Source of the DNA: Bin5 sp965261695
GTDB taxonomy: Bacteria > Chloroflexota > Anaerolineae > Caldilineales > Caldilineaceae
NCBI GenBank assembly: GCA_965261695.1
Contig: OZ253474.1
Coordinates: 4,216,001 to 4,280,000 of the forward strand
Direction of reading: 5' to 3'
Length of the DNA: 64,000 nucleotides
A program made the translations under genes and the position numbers. The notes beneath the pieces are model-generated. The model saw only the letters and a program-made list of their open reading frames with translations. It was not told the origin of the DNA and searched no databases. Shown piece after piece: positions 26,079 to 34,369 of this stretch (within the stretch, counting starts at the first letter, position 1; every line of letters begins with the position of its first letter).

Positions 26079-26996
26079 CTACCAACCCCGCTCCGCCATC
26101 TTTTCCTCTTCCGGCAACTCGTTCACGCTGATGCCCACCATCGGCGCGCCCAGGTTTTCGCTCACCTCGGCCAGAATGTGCGGATCGTTGTAGTGCGTAA
26201 CAGCCTGGACGATGGCGTGGGCGCGTTTGGCCGGGTCGTCGCTCTTGAAAATGCCGGAGCCGACAAAGACACCGTCCACCCCCAACTGCATCATCAGCGC
26301 GGCATCGGCCGGGGTGGCCAAGCCGCCGGCTGCGAAGTTCACGACCGGCAGCCGGTTCAGTTCAGCAGTCTGCTTGACCAGCTCGTAAGGGGCCTGAATG
26401 TCCTTCGCATAGGTAAACAGTTCATCCGCGTCCATGCGGTTGATGCGGCGGATGGCCCCGTTGACGGCGCGCGCGTGGCGCACGGCCTCGATGACGTCGC
26501 CTGTGCCCGCTTCGCCCTTGGTGCGGATCATGGCCGCGCCTTCAGCGATGCGGCGCAGCGCCTCGCCCAGATTACGGCAGCCGCACACAAAAGGGATGGT
26601 AAAGTTGTGCTTGTTGATGTGATGGCTCTCATCGGCCGGGGTCAGGACTTCGCTCTCGTCGATATAGTCGACGTCGAGCGCCTCCAGGATCTGCGCCTCG
26701 ACAAAATGGCCAATGCGCACCTTTGCCATCACCGGAATCGTGACCGCGGTCATAATCTCCTTGATCAGTCGCGGGTCGCTCATGCGGGCAACGCCGCCGT
26801 CCTTGCGAATGTCGGCGGGCACGCGCTCCAGCGCCATCACCGCACACGCGCCCGCCTCTTCGGCGATGCGCGCCTGGTCCGCCGTGACCACATCCATTAT
26901 GACGCCGCCCTTCAACATTTGCGCCAGTCCGGCCTTGACGGCAAATGTTCCGCGTTCCACCTGACCATCTCTTTGTTGACCGTTCGTTGTGCTCAT
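26079..26996 (-). CDS. pdxS: Pyridoxal 5'-phosphate synthase lyase subunit (305 aa)
   Basis: PLP synthase subunit that condenses ribose 5-phosphate (or ribulose 5-phosphate), glyceraldehyde 3-phosphate and ammonia. Conserved blocks: GLAQMLKGGVIMDVVTADQARIAE-type N-terminus, ALERVPADIR, VMAKVRIGHFVEAQILEAL (Lys forming the imine), DYIDESEVLTPAD, FVCGCRNLGEALRRI, KGEAGTGDVIEAVRH and GVFVGSGIFKS. ATG 26996 follows AAGGAGG; the open frame extends 40 codons further without homology. Runs divergently from the ammonium transporter. Confidence 0.96.
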   Translation of the reverse strand: MSTTNGQQRDGQVERGTFAVKAGLAQMLKGGVIMDVVTADQARIAEEAGACAVMALERVPADIRKDGGVARMSDPRLIKEIMTAVTIPVMAKVRIGHFVEAQILEALDVDYIDESEVLTPADESHHINKHNFTIPFVCGCRNLGEALRRIAEGAAMIRTKGEAGTGDVIEAVRHARAVNGAIRRINRMDADELFTYAKDIQAPYELVKQTAELNRLPVVNFAAGGLATPADAALMMQLGVDGVFVGSGIFKSDDPAKRAHAIVQAVTHYNDPHILAEVSENLGAPMVGISVNELPEEEKMAERGW

Positions 26997-27454
26997 GGGT
27001 CTGTGCCTCCTTGGATGCCACAGCGGGACAAAACTGTCTCCTGCTCTACAACTCGCCCTGCTCAAGCCGCTGCGGGTTTGAGTCGGGCGGCGGCCTTGGA
27101 TGAGGACTCTCGCCACCCAATGACGTTATTCATCCCCTTGCGCTCAATGTAGATTCCTGTTATTGTAGCCAATAGCCCCCCGATTTTACAACTTCGCAAA
27201 CCCCGCAATCGAAGGCCGTGCAGTTGAGCCGTCAATTCTTGGAGAGGTCGCTGCCAAGATGAATGAATTTGTGCAATGTGTACAATAGAAGCTCAATCTC
27301 TATTGTACACATTGCCTATTGGATATACCCCTTTAGTTCGGTGATTATAGTTCTCATAGTTGGTGAAGCGCCCAGACAGGCGACCTTTCATCGCTATAGC
27401 CCCACAATTCTTTTGGAATAGCAGGTGTCGCCTGCGACAGGAGGAAACAGGTTT
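26997..27454. other. 458-bp divergent intergenic region between pdxS and amt
   Basis: Contains regulatory sequence for both directions. Its one clear structural element is the perfect inverted repeat at 27273-27315. Otherwise no gene was recognised. Confidence 0.6.
27273..27315. promoter_or_regulatory. Perfect 16-bp inverted repeat upstream of the ammonium transporter gene
   Basis: Left arm GCAATGTGTACAATAG (27273-27288), 11-nt spacer, right arm CTATTGTACACATTGC (27300-27315), no mismatch. It lies 140 bp upstream of the amt start and about 280 bp upstream of pdxS. Each arm contains TGTACA, itself palindromic, and TACAAT, a -10-like box, so the element could be a paired operator, a pair of facing promoters or an mRNA hairpin. 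The 11-mer GTGTACAATAG also occurs at 14139-14149. Confidence 0.7.
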
Positions 27455-28666
27455 ATGGAAGGAATCAACTCCGGGGATACTGCCTGGATCATCGTCGCAA
27501 CCGCCCTGGTACTGATGATGACCCCGGCGCTGGGCTTCTTTTACGGCGGGATGGTGCGCCGGAAGAACATCCTCTCGACACTCAATCTCAGTTTCATTAC
27601 GATTGGCCTCATCAGCATTCAGTGGGTCGTCATTGGTTACACCCTGGCCTTTGGCGAAAGCGTCGCCGGCCTGATTGGCGGTCTGAACTACATTGGACTG
27701 TCCGGCATCGGTGTGGAGGATGTGGAAGGATCGATACCCAAGCTGCTCTTTGTCGCCTTCCAGATGACCTTCGCCATTATCACGCCGGCGTTGATCTCCG
27801 GGACATTCGTGGAACGCATCCGTTTCAAGGTGTATCTGGTCTTCACCTTGCTGTGGGCCACGCTCGTCTATGATCCGGTCTGCCACTGGGCTTGGGGCGG
27901 CGGCTTCTTCGGGAACTGGGGCGCCCTCGACTTCGCCGGCGGCACTGTCGTCCACATCACCGCCGGGTTCTCGGCGCTTGCCTTTGCCATGGCCATCCGC
28001 AAACGCAAGGGATTCGGGCAGATTGCGATTGAGCCGCACAACATCGCCTTCACCGTCCTTGGCGCCGGTCTGCTGTGGGTCGGCTGGTTCGGCTTCAACG
28101 GCGGCAGCGCGCTGGCGGCTAATGGCGTGGCTGTGCAGGCCCTGCTCAACACGAACACCGCCGCCGCCGCCGCCGCGATTGTGTGGATGTTCCTGTCGTG
28201 GCGCGACAACAAGCCCAGCGTCTTGGGCATCGTAACCGGCGCGGTGGTCGGCCTTGTTGCCATCACACCGGCGGCCGGCTATGTGAATACGATGTCCGCA
28301 ATGCTCATCGGAGCCGTGGCAGCCCCGGTCAGCTACTACAGCATCGCCTTCCGCGAGCGGCGCGGCCTGGATGAGAGCCTCGACGTCTGGGCATGCCACG
28401 GCATGGCCGGCACCTGGGGCGCCTTGGCAACCGGTCTGTTCGCCACCACAGCCGTCAACGCCGGTGCCGCCAATGGCCTCTTCTTCGGCAACCCCACTCA
28501 GTTCGGCATCCAACTGATGACCGTGGTGGTTACGATCGCCTACGCGTTCATCATCACCTTCATCCTGACGCGTATCTTGGATGCAATTTGGGGCCTGGCG
28601 GTCACCGAACAGGAAGAAGAGATCGGGTTGGACATCAGCGAGCACGGCGAGCGGGCCTATGCGTGA
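27455..28666 (+). CDS. amt: Ammonium transporter (403 aa)
   Basis: Amt/MEP/Rh-family channel for ammonium uptake, with eleven expected helices. The pore twin histidines are visible in TVVHITAGFSALA and ACHGMAGTWG; the phenylalanine-gate region and DPVCHWAWGGG are intact. ATG 27455 follows CAGGAGGAAACAG; a GTG ten codons upstream is less likely. The C-terminus (EEEIGLDISEHGERAY) resembles the PII-responsive tail of AmtB. Two PII genes follow in the same direction, the classical partnership controlling Amt activity. Confidence 0.95.
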   Translation: MEGINSGDTAWIIVATALVLMMTPALGFFYGGMVRRKNILSTLNLSFITIGLISIQWVVIGYTLAFGESVAGLIGGLNYIGLSGIGVEDVEGSIPKLLFVAFQMTFAIITPALISGTFVERIRFKVYLVFTLLWATLVYDPVCHWAWGGGFFGNWGALDFAGGTVVHITAGFSALAFAMAIRKRKGFGQIAIEPHNIAFTVLGAGLLWVGWFGFNGGSALAANGVAVQALLNTNTAAAAAAIVWMFLSWRDNKPSVLGIVTGAVVGLVAITPAAGYVNTMSAMLIGAVAAPVSYYSIAFRERRGLDESLDVWACHGMAGTWGALATGLFATTAVNAGAANGLFFGNPTQFGIQLMTVVVTIAYAFIITFILTRILDAIWGLAVTEQEEEIGLDISEHGERAYA

Positions 28667-28694
28667 CTAGCGAGGTCCCAGTTTGAGACGTCGC

Positions 28695-28776
28695 GGGAAT
28701 CTGAAGATTCCGAGGATTCTGAAATGTCGCAGGAGTCTGAGGAAACTGAGGAGACCGAGGAATCTGAACAGTCTGG
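28695..28776. repeat. 9-bp purine-rich minisatellite, nine units
   Basis: Period-9 units with consensus GGAnTCTGA (AGATTCCGA, GGATTCTGA, AATGTCGCA, GGAGTCTGA, GGAAACTGA, GGAGACCGA, GGAATCTGA, ACAGTCTGG) just downstream of amt. No start codon or ribosome site supports translation. It lies in the amt to PII mRNA spacer. Confidence 0.72.
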
Positions 28777-28791
28777 ATAACCTTCTGTCCC

Positions 28792-28827
28792 GGGACGTGC
28801 GCCGCCAACTGGATGGTCGCACGTCCC
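28792..28827 (+). terminator. Hairpin between amt and the first PII gene
   Basis: Perfect 10-bp stem (GGGACGTGCG 28792-28801 with CGCACGTCCC 28818-28827), 16-nt loop, no T-run. It lies 47 bp before the PII start and could attenuate or process the amt-PII transcript. Confidence 0.5.
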
Positions 28828-28874
28828 CCATAGTCTCGCCAGCGACTCCTCTTTCAAGGTCGAGGTGAGGAGCG

Positions 28875-29318
28875 GTGTTCCGCAAAATCGAAGCATATAT
28901 CCGACACGAGAGGCTGGAGGATGTTAGACACGCATTGATTCGGGCCGGCGTCCCCGCAATCGATACTGTCGAAGTGCTTGGACATGGCCGCCAAACCGGC
29001 ATCAAGCTGGCCGGACGTCACGGCGCCTATACCGTCGATACGCTGCCCCGAATCCGTTTGACCGTCGTCGTGAGTGAAGACGACGTCGCCCACATCGTCG
29101 AGGCCATCCGGCAGACTGCCGCCACAGGCACACAGGGCGATGGCGCCATCTTCATCTGCTCCGTCGAGAACATCATCCGCATCAGCACAGGCGAGGAGGG
29201 CGACGAAGTTCTGACATACGAAGGCGACATCGACATCCAGGGAATCATCTCTCCTCCCCCTGATCTCAGCGACCTGTTCGCCTTCTATCTTGAGAGAAAG
29301 TATAGAATAGACGAATGA
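28875..29318 (+). CDS. Atypical PII nitrogen regulatory protein, copy 1 (147 aa)
   Basis: Trimeric PII signal protein, expected to sense ATP/ADP and 2-oxoglutarate and to gate the adjacent Amt. PII landmarks are the N-terminal beta-alpha segment, GHGRQTG, a T-loop ending in GAYTVDTLPR with a Tyr at the position of GlnB Tyr51, a B-loop TGTQGDGAIF and IRISTGEEGD. Compared with E. coli GlnB, the B-loop Lys (Lys90) is Ala and Arg103 is Ser, both ATP-phosphate ligands. A 30-residue extension (PPPDLSDLFAFYLERKYR) follows the usual end. GTG start at 28875 after GAGGTGAGG. Confidence 0.88.
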   Translation: MFRKIEAYIRHERLEDVRHALIRAGVPAIDTVEVLGHGRQTGIKLAGRHGAYTVDTLPRIRLTVVVSEDDVAHIVEAIRQTAATGTQGDGAIFICSVENIIRISTGEEGDEVLTYEGDIDIQGIISPPPDLSDLFAFYLERKYRIDE

Positions 29319-29377
29319 AAGAACACTTGGCTTGAATGGCTCGGATGAGCCTTTTTCAACAAACAGGAGAAAAGGCG

Positions 29378-29767
29378 GTGTTAAAAAAGATCGAAGCGTA
29401 CATCCGGCAAGAAAAACTGGACGCTGTCCGGCTGGCTCTGATCGAGACTGGCGTGCCCGCCATCGACACTGTGGAAGTTCAGGGGCATGGCCGTCAGAGC
29501 GGCATCAAACTGGCCGGTCGGCATGCCACATACATCGTCGATACGCTGCCCCGCATTCAGGTTAACCTCGTTGTAGGCGAAGATCAGGTTGAGGCGGTCG
29601 TGGAGGCCATTCAACAGAATGCAGCGACCGGTACACAAGGTGACGGCGCCATCTTCATCTGCCCCGTCGAGAACATCATCCGCATCAGCACAGGTGAGGA
29701 AGGCGACGATGCCCTGACCTATGAAGGGGACATCGATATCGGGGAGCACCGGGCCGGCAGAGAGTAG
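29378..29767 (+). CDS. Atypical PII nitrogen regulatory protein, copy 2 (129 aa)
   Basis: Close paralogue of the preceding PII gene with the same substitutions (TGTQGDGAIF, IRISTGEEGD) and a conserved T-loop Tyr (HATYIVDTLPR), but with an ordinary C-terminus. The start is taken as GTG 29378, preceded by AGGAGAAAAG and aligning with the GTG start of copy 1; an upstream ATG at 29336 would add 14 residues (MARMSLFQQTGEKA). About 60 bp separate the stop of copy 1 from this start, so the two are in one operon with amt. Confidence 0.88.
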   Translation: MLKKIEAYIRQEKLDAVRLALIETGVPAIDTVEVQGHGRQSGIKLAGRHATYIVDTLPRIQVNLVVGEDQVEAVVEAIQQNAATGTQGDGAIFICPVENIIRISTGEEGDDALTYEGDIDIGEHRAGRE

Positions 29768-29855
29768 TCCCGTTTCCCCCAGCGTGTGTTTCCCCGCGCT
29801 CGTTAAGAGAGAAGGCCCTGCACCTATCGGGGAGTTGGAACGATCGAGACATTGA

Positions 29856-29889
29856 GACGCCGCGCACAGCGCCATTGTTGCGCGGCGTC
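29856..29889. terminator. GC-rich hairpin between the PII operon and the convergent permease
   Basis: 11-bp perfect stem (GACGCCGCGCA 29856-29866 with TGCGCGGCGTC 29879-29889), 12-nt loop, touching the stop codon of the leftward permease. No T-run on either side, so it is a terminator only by position. Confidence 0.5.
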
Positions 29890-30760
29890 AACCCCCGGTC
29901 CCATTACCCGTCCTCGCCGGGTAGCGACTTTCCCACAACCGTACCAGCAACGACAGACCGATCGTCATCACCAGGTAGAGGAAGGCGACGACATTGTACG
30001 TTTCGAAGAAGCGAAACGTGCTGGTGGCGTACAGCCTGCCCAGTTGGGTGATGTCCTGAACGCCCAGGACCGACACCAGCGCCGAGTCTTTGAGCATGGC
30101 GATGAAGTCGTTGCCCAGGGGCGGCAACACCCGCCGGACGGCCTGCGGCAAGATCACGTGGCGCATCGCCTGACCCCGGCTCATGCCCAGGCTTAGCGCC
30201 GCTTCCATCTGACCCTGCTCCACACTTTCGATCCCCGCCCGGAAAATCTCCGCAATGAACGCGCTGTAGCCGATGACCAGTGCCAGGATTGCCCGGCTGG
30301 TAAAGGAAAGCTGCCGGATGCTGAACTCTGCCAGCGGCCTTCCAATTTCGTGTAGTCCTATGGCTTGCAGCTGCTGGCCTGCCCAGTTGACCAACTCCGC
30401 CAGCCCCGGCGCGCCTACAAACGCGATGTAGAACAGGATTACCAGCATCGGCACGCCGCGCACGATCTCCACGTAGAACGAGGCCGCCTCGTAGATGAAC
30501 CGGTTGCGGGAAACGCGGGCAAGGCCCAATACCAGACCGGTCAGCAGCGCCAACGTGTAGGCGAGCACGCAAACGTACACAGTTACGCCGGCGCCTCTCG
30601 ACACCGCATTTAAGATCAGATTGTAGTCCGCGTCCGCCAGCAGGCTCCAGAGCAGCAGAACGCCCAGCAGCAACGCCGTCAGCAGCCAGTAGGGCAGGCG
30701 CGCAAAATAGTCGGCGGGCGAGCGTCGGCGGACGGAGTGCTTGGAGTCGGTTGCTGACAC
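29888..30760 (-). CDS. Polar amino-acid ABC transporter permease (290 aa)
   Basis: HisM/GlnP-type inner-membrane permease with an N-terminal cytoplasmic stretch and about five to six helices. Family blocks: TVYVCVLAYTLALLTG, YVEIVRGVPMLVILFY, FIAEIFRAGIESVEQGQMEAA-like segment and the EAA loop SLGMSRGQAMRHVILPQAVRRVLPPL with GNDFIAMLKDSALVS. Runs 94 bp downstream of the binding-protein gene. No ATPase gene of the GlnQ class is present in the window. Confidence 0.93.
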   Translation of the reverse strand: MSATDSKHSVRRRSPADYFARLPYWLLTALLLGVLLLWSLLADADYNLILNAVSRGAGVTVYVCVLAYTLALLTGLVLGLARVSRNRFIYEAASFYVEIVRGVPMLVILFYIAFVGAPGLAELVNWAGQQLQAIGLHEIGRPLAEFSIRQLSFTSRAILALVIGYSAFIAEIFRAGIESVEQGQMEAALSLGMSRGQAMRHVILPQAVRRVLPPLGNDFIAMLKDSALVSVLGVQDITQLGRLYATSTFRFFETYNVVAFLYLVMTIGLSLLVRLWESRYPARTGNGTGG

Positions 30761-30853
30761 GTTAGAGGGACAAGTTGAGTTTTCGGGCGTAAGGAACAGG
30801 ATGACCGGTCGAGTAACGCGCCGTCATTCGCCGTCCCTACGCCCGAAAGACGA

Positions 30854-32479
30854 TCAGTTTGGATCGTACAGGAAGAACCACTTTACATTCAGATACTCGT
30901 CATAGCCGTCGTCCTTCATGCTCTGGATGGCGGCGTTGAAAGGTGCGGTCCAGTCGCTGCCGGGTGTGAAGATGAAGCCGAACTCCTCGGTGGCGAGCGC
31001 GTTGCCGACGATCTTGAGCTTTTCCGGGTTGGCGCCGACATAGCCGCGGCCGGAGGCGGCATCAACCAGCACCAGGTCGACGTCACCGACGATCAGCGCC
31101 TGGACGGAAGCGCCGAAGTTGTCGAGCAGGCGGATGCGCGGGTTGGCCTCATCACCGTCGAGGATGTCGTAGACGGCAGTGTAGAATCCGGTCGTGCCTG
31201 CCTGTGCGCCGACCAGGAGATCGTCATCGGCGGCGAAGGCCTCGGGCGAGTCGAAGCGCGTCTCGTCGGCGCGCACGAGCATGAACTGCTGGCTGGTCAT
31301 GTAGGCTGCCGAGAAGTCGATGACTTGGGCGCGTTCAGCGGTGATGGTGATGCCGTCCATGCCGACATCGAACTGGCCGTCGGCGACGGCCTGGATCATC
31401 GCCTCCCACGAGGTAACCTGCCAGTTGACGACGCAGTTAAGCCGGCGGCAGATTTCGTTGACGGCGTCGTACTCCCAGCCGACGGCCTCACCGCTGGCGG
31501 GGTCGATGAAGTTGAGCGGGATGAAGTCGTTGCCCGTTACCGCCACCGCCTCGGCGCCGTCCATGTCCGGCAGGCTGTCGTAGATGTCAGGCGCATTGGG
31601 ATCGGTCAGGAAGAACCAGCGCGTATTCAGGTAGTCCAGGTATCCGTCGTCCTTCATACTCTGGATCGCGGCGTTGAAAGGTGCGGTCCAGTCGCTGCCG
31701 GGGGTGAAGATGAAGCCGAACTCCTCGGTGGCGAGCGCGTCGCCGACGATCTTGAGCTTTTCCGGGTTGGCGCCGACATAACCGCGGCCGGAGGCGGCAT
31801 CCACCAGCACCAGGTCGACGTCATCGGCAATCAGCGCCTGGACGGAAGCGCCGAAGTTGTCGAGCAGGCGGATGCGCGGGTTGGCCTCATCACCGTCGAG
31901 GATGTCGTAGACGGCGGTGTAGAATCCGGTCGTGCCTGCCTGTGCGCCGACCAGGAGATCGTCATCGGCGGCGAAGGCCTCGGGCGAGTCGAAGCGCGTC
32001 TCGTCGGCGCGTACGAGCATGAACTGCTGGCTGGTCATGTAGGCTGCCGAGAAGTCGATGACTTGGGCGCGTTCAGCGGTGATGGTGATGCCGTCCATGC
32101 CGACATCGAACTGGCCGTCGGCGACGGCCTGGATCATCGCCTCCCACGAGGTAACCTGCCAGTTGACGACGCAGTTGAGCCGGCGGCAGATTTCGTTGAC
32201 GGCGTCGTACTCCCAGCCGACGGCCTCACCGCTGGCGGGGTCGATGAAGTTGAGTGGGATGAAGTCGTTGCCCGTTACCGCCACCACCTCGGCGCCGTCC
32301 ATGTCCGGCAGACTATCGTAGACGACGTTCGCCATCCCAACTGGGGAGCGTGCGTCCGCGGCCGGTTGCCCACCCTCCATGTCAGTAGCCGCGCTGGGCG
32401 CAACGCATGCGCTCAGCGACAGCATCAGCAGCAAAATGATAACCGCGATTCGGTTTACCGCGCCTGTTCTGCTATTCAT
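30854..32479 (-). CDS. Amino-acid ABC transporter binding lipoprotein with two tandem SBP_bac_3 domains (541 aa)
   Basis: A signal peptide with lipobox LSLSAC (Cys25) precedes two almost identical solute-binding domains of about 240 residues, each beginning YDSLPDMDGAE and ending near NTRWFFL or NVKWFFL. The domains repeat at 738 bp (246 codons) and differ at roughly ten residues, for example DDVDLV/GDVDLV and GDALATEE/GNALATEE. Typical family members have one domain of about 250-280 residues. Start ATG 32479 follows TAGGAGCG. Copies: about 31608-32327 (N-terminal) and 30870-31590 (C-terminal). Confidence 0.93.
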   Translation of the reverse strand: MNSRTGAVNRIAVIILLLMLSLSACVAPSAATDMEGGQPAADARSPVGMANVVYDSLPDMDGAEVVAVTGNDFIPLNFIDPASGEAVGWEYDAVNEICRRLNCVVNWQVTSWEAMIQAVADGQFDVGMDGITITAERAQVIDFSAAYMTSQQFMLVRADETRFDSPEAFAADDDLLVGAQAGTTGFYTAVYDILDGDEANPRIRLLDNFGASVQALIADDVDLVLVDAASGRGYVGANPEKLKIVGDALATEEFGFIFTPGSDWTAPFNAAIQSMKDDGYLDYLNTRWFFLTDPNAPDIYDSLPDMDGAEAVAVTGNDFIPLNFIDPASGEAVGWEYDAVNEICRRLNCVVNWQVTSWEAMIQAVADGQFDVGMDGITITAERAQVIDFSAAYMTSQQFMLVRADETRFDSPEAFAADDDLLVGAQAGTTGFYTAVYDILDGDEANPRIRLLDNFGASVQALIVGDVDLVLVDAASGRGYVGANPEKLKIVGNALATEEFGFIFTPGSDWTAPFNAAIQSMKDDGYDEYLNVKWFFLYDPN

Positions 32480-32550
32480 ACTCGCTCCTATCGGCAGTTG
32501 CCATGATCTGAGTTGCGGCGTCTCGCCGTTGTGTAATTTGGTAAGTTGTG

Positions 32551-33435
32551 TCATACAGGCATCTGTCGTTTCGTGTAGGCGCGGCCGACGCGGGCCGTCT
32601 CCGCGTTGTGGCCGCCGATAACGCGCACGCCGGCGTCGATCTGTGCCGCGACGTTCTCCGGCCCAGCGCCCTGCAGAAAGGCGACGCCGTTGGCCTCGCA
32701 GGCCGCCTGCACCCGTTGACTGGCCTCCTGCATTTCCGGCGGCATCGGCTCCGGGCGCTGCCGGTAGCCCAGCGAGATGCTCAGGTCACCGGGGCCCATC
32801 TCCGCGAATCCGATCCCCGGGACGGCCAGGATCTCTTCGATGCGCGGCAGGGCAGCCGCCGATTCGATCTTGAGGCCGAGCAACAGTTCGCCTTCGGGGT
32901 TGAGCGGCCAGGGATCCGCCCTATCCAGGTAGTAGGCATAGTCTACGCCCCATATCGCGGCCGCCGACGGCTCCGAGCCGACGCCCCGCCGCCCGACGCC
33001 CAGCCCGTCGCCAACGCCAATGCGGTTGATCGGAAAGCGGCAGCCCTCCACAAAGGCGGCGACCGCTTCCGGCGTCTCCGCCTGACAGAGCAGGATGCCG
33101 TGGGCGCCACGCGCCAGGATCTGGCGGAACTGCCAACTATTGTAGCGCACAATTTCGGCCGACGTGCCTTCCACCGGCGCTTCGACGATCACGGCAGGCG
33201 TCCGGTGCCCACTGGCGGTCGGCCCGCCGCCCTCCACCAGCCCCTGCATATAACAGTCCAGGCCGCCCATGTCGAAAGAGCCGTGCTCCATCCCCACGTT
33301 AATGTAATCGGACCAGATGGCAGCATCTTCGCGGCCCTGCTCGCGGGTCAGCACCTGGCCGGTATGCCCGCCGCTGTAGTAGATCGGCTGGCCCTGCTCC
33401 AAAAGTTCGATCGCGCGATTGACACGGTTGCCCAT
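32551..33435 (-). CDS. HpcH/HpaI aldolase/citrate lyase family protein (294 aa)
   Basis: Class II pyruvate aldolase-like TIM barrel. Indicators: MQGLVEGG, PAVIVEAPVEGT, ILARGAHGILLCQAETPEAV, GLKIESAAALPRIEEI (metal Glu) and GFAEMGPGDLSISLG (metal Asp). Some family members cleave 2-keto-3-deoxy-acids or act on aromatic ring-cleavage products. It lies 71 bp upstream of the binding protein. The N-terminal region GQPIYYSGGHTGQVL is longer than usual. Substrate unknown. Confidence 0.85.
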   Translation of the reverse strand: MGNRVNRAIELLEQGQPIYYSGGHTGQVLTREQGREDAAIWSDYINVGMEHGSFDMGGLDCYMQGLVEGGGPTASGHRTPAVIVEAPVEGTSAEIVRYNSWQFRQILARGAHGILLCQAETPEAVAAFVEGCRFPINRIGVGDGLGVGRRGVGSEPSAAAIWGVDYAYYLDRADPWPLNPEGELLLGLKIESAAALPRIEEILAVPGIGFAEMGPGDLSISLGYRQRPEPMPPEMQEASQRVQAACEANGVAFLQGAGPENVAAQIDAGVRVIGGHNAETARVGRAYTKRQMPV

Positions 33436-33619
33436 ACGTATTCTCCTAACTGGGATGAAATACCCGGAGTAACCCTCTGAATTGGATCGCTTTGATTTCC
33501 GTTTGACGCCGCGGTGTTTCGCATGGTCTGCGTTCCGGCTACGCCGGGCGTCCCGTCACTCCCTACGCTATGCGCCATACGCAATGCGGCAAGGCGCTGG
33601 TTTTCAAAATAAACGCACG

Positions 33620-34270
33620 TTAGCTGTCTTCCCCGTCCCGGCACTCGACGTTCAACCAGCCGGAGCGGAAAGGCTGCGCCGAGTCCGTCTCCGGGTCGAA
33701 ACGGTGGCGCCAGATGCAGCCGTTGTCGTTGCCCAGCAGGTGCAGCGAGACCGATGTTTCCGCGCTGGTCGTTCGCACGCGGTGGATGTCGTTCTCCGGC
33801 AGCAGTTCGTAAAGGTCGCCCGGCCGCAACATCTGGCGCACCGACAGGGCCAACTCGGCGCGGGATTCGTCGCGGCCGTCGTCCTGACGGGTGAAGACCT
33901 CCTCCTCCTGCTCGCCTTTGTACAACCCCACCAGTCCCCAGGCCAGATGATCATGCACGGGAGTCTGCGCGCCCGCGGGCACCACCAGCGCCGAAAAAGC
34001 AAGGCCGTCGTCGCCCGCCCGATAAAGGAGCCACATGCCGATCCCGCCCCCCATGCCGCTTTCCTCCGACGGCTCTTGAAACTGCTGCGGCAACCAGTCC
34101 TGATCCGCCAGCAGTTGCACGAAGTCGGGACGGATCGCGGCGACGATCTTGCTTGGGTCCGACTCGCGCACGCGCGTCGCGTTCACCGCCTCAATGAAGC
34201 GCCGCATCTGCCGACTGTCCAGCAGCCATTCATCGGCGTGGGGCGCGGGCCTTTGTGTCATCGTCGTCAT
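33620..34270 (-). CDS. Cysteine-dioxygenase-like cupin protein (216 aa)
   Basis: Double-stranded beta-helix protein similar to thiol dioxygenases. Metal ligands are His106 and His108 in TPVHDHLAWG and His163 in NDIHRVRT, matching the 3-His site of cysteine and 3-mercaptopropionate dioxygenases. The ATG at 34270 overlaps a TGA (ATGA) and follows GAGGAGGGAG, which itself lies inside a 40-bp repeat shared with the 3' end of the methyltransferase gene at 35324. The substrate is not assigned. Confidence 0.8.
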   Translation of the reverse strand: MTTMTQRPAPHADEWLLDSRQMRRFIEAVNATRVRESDPSKIVAAIRPDFVQLLADQDWLPQQFQEPSEESGMGGGIGMWLLYRAGDDGLAFSALVVPAGAQTPVHDHLAWGLVGLYKGEQEEEVFTRQDDGRDESRAELALSVRQMLRPGDLYELLPENDIHRVRTTSAETSVSLHLLGNDNGCIWRHRFDPETDSAQPFRSGWLNVECRDGEDS

Positions 34271-34304
34271 GCCGCTCCCTCCTCGGCCGGCGGCTCAAGG
34301 GCAA
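34265..34304. repeat. 40-bp direct repeat, left copy (right copy 35322-35361)
   Basis: 34265-34304 and 35322-35361 match at 38 of 40 positions in direct orientation, 1057 bp apart. The right copy is the end of the methyltransferase gene (residues EEGAA and its stop); the left copy contains the cupin gene's ribosome site and start codon. Confidence 0.85.
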
Positions 34305-34369
34305 GTGCCAGGTGATGGGGCGCACAAAATGGTTTCTTTGGAACGCCTGAACTGTCACCTGGAGTTTGG

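Noticed and set aside
27293..28645. 450-codon minus-strand open frame
   Set aside because: Antisense to the ammonium transporter gene, with no domain.
28683..28868. Small basic protein (about 61 codons) between amt and the first PII gene
   Set aside because: It would be translated from the 9-bp repeat from a TTG with no ribosome site; period 9 keeps any frame open.
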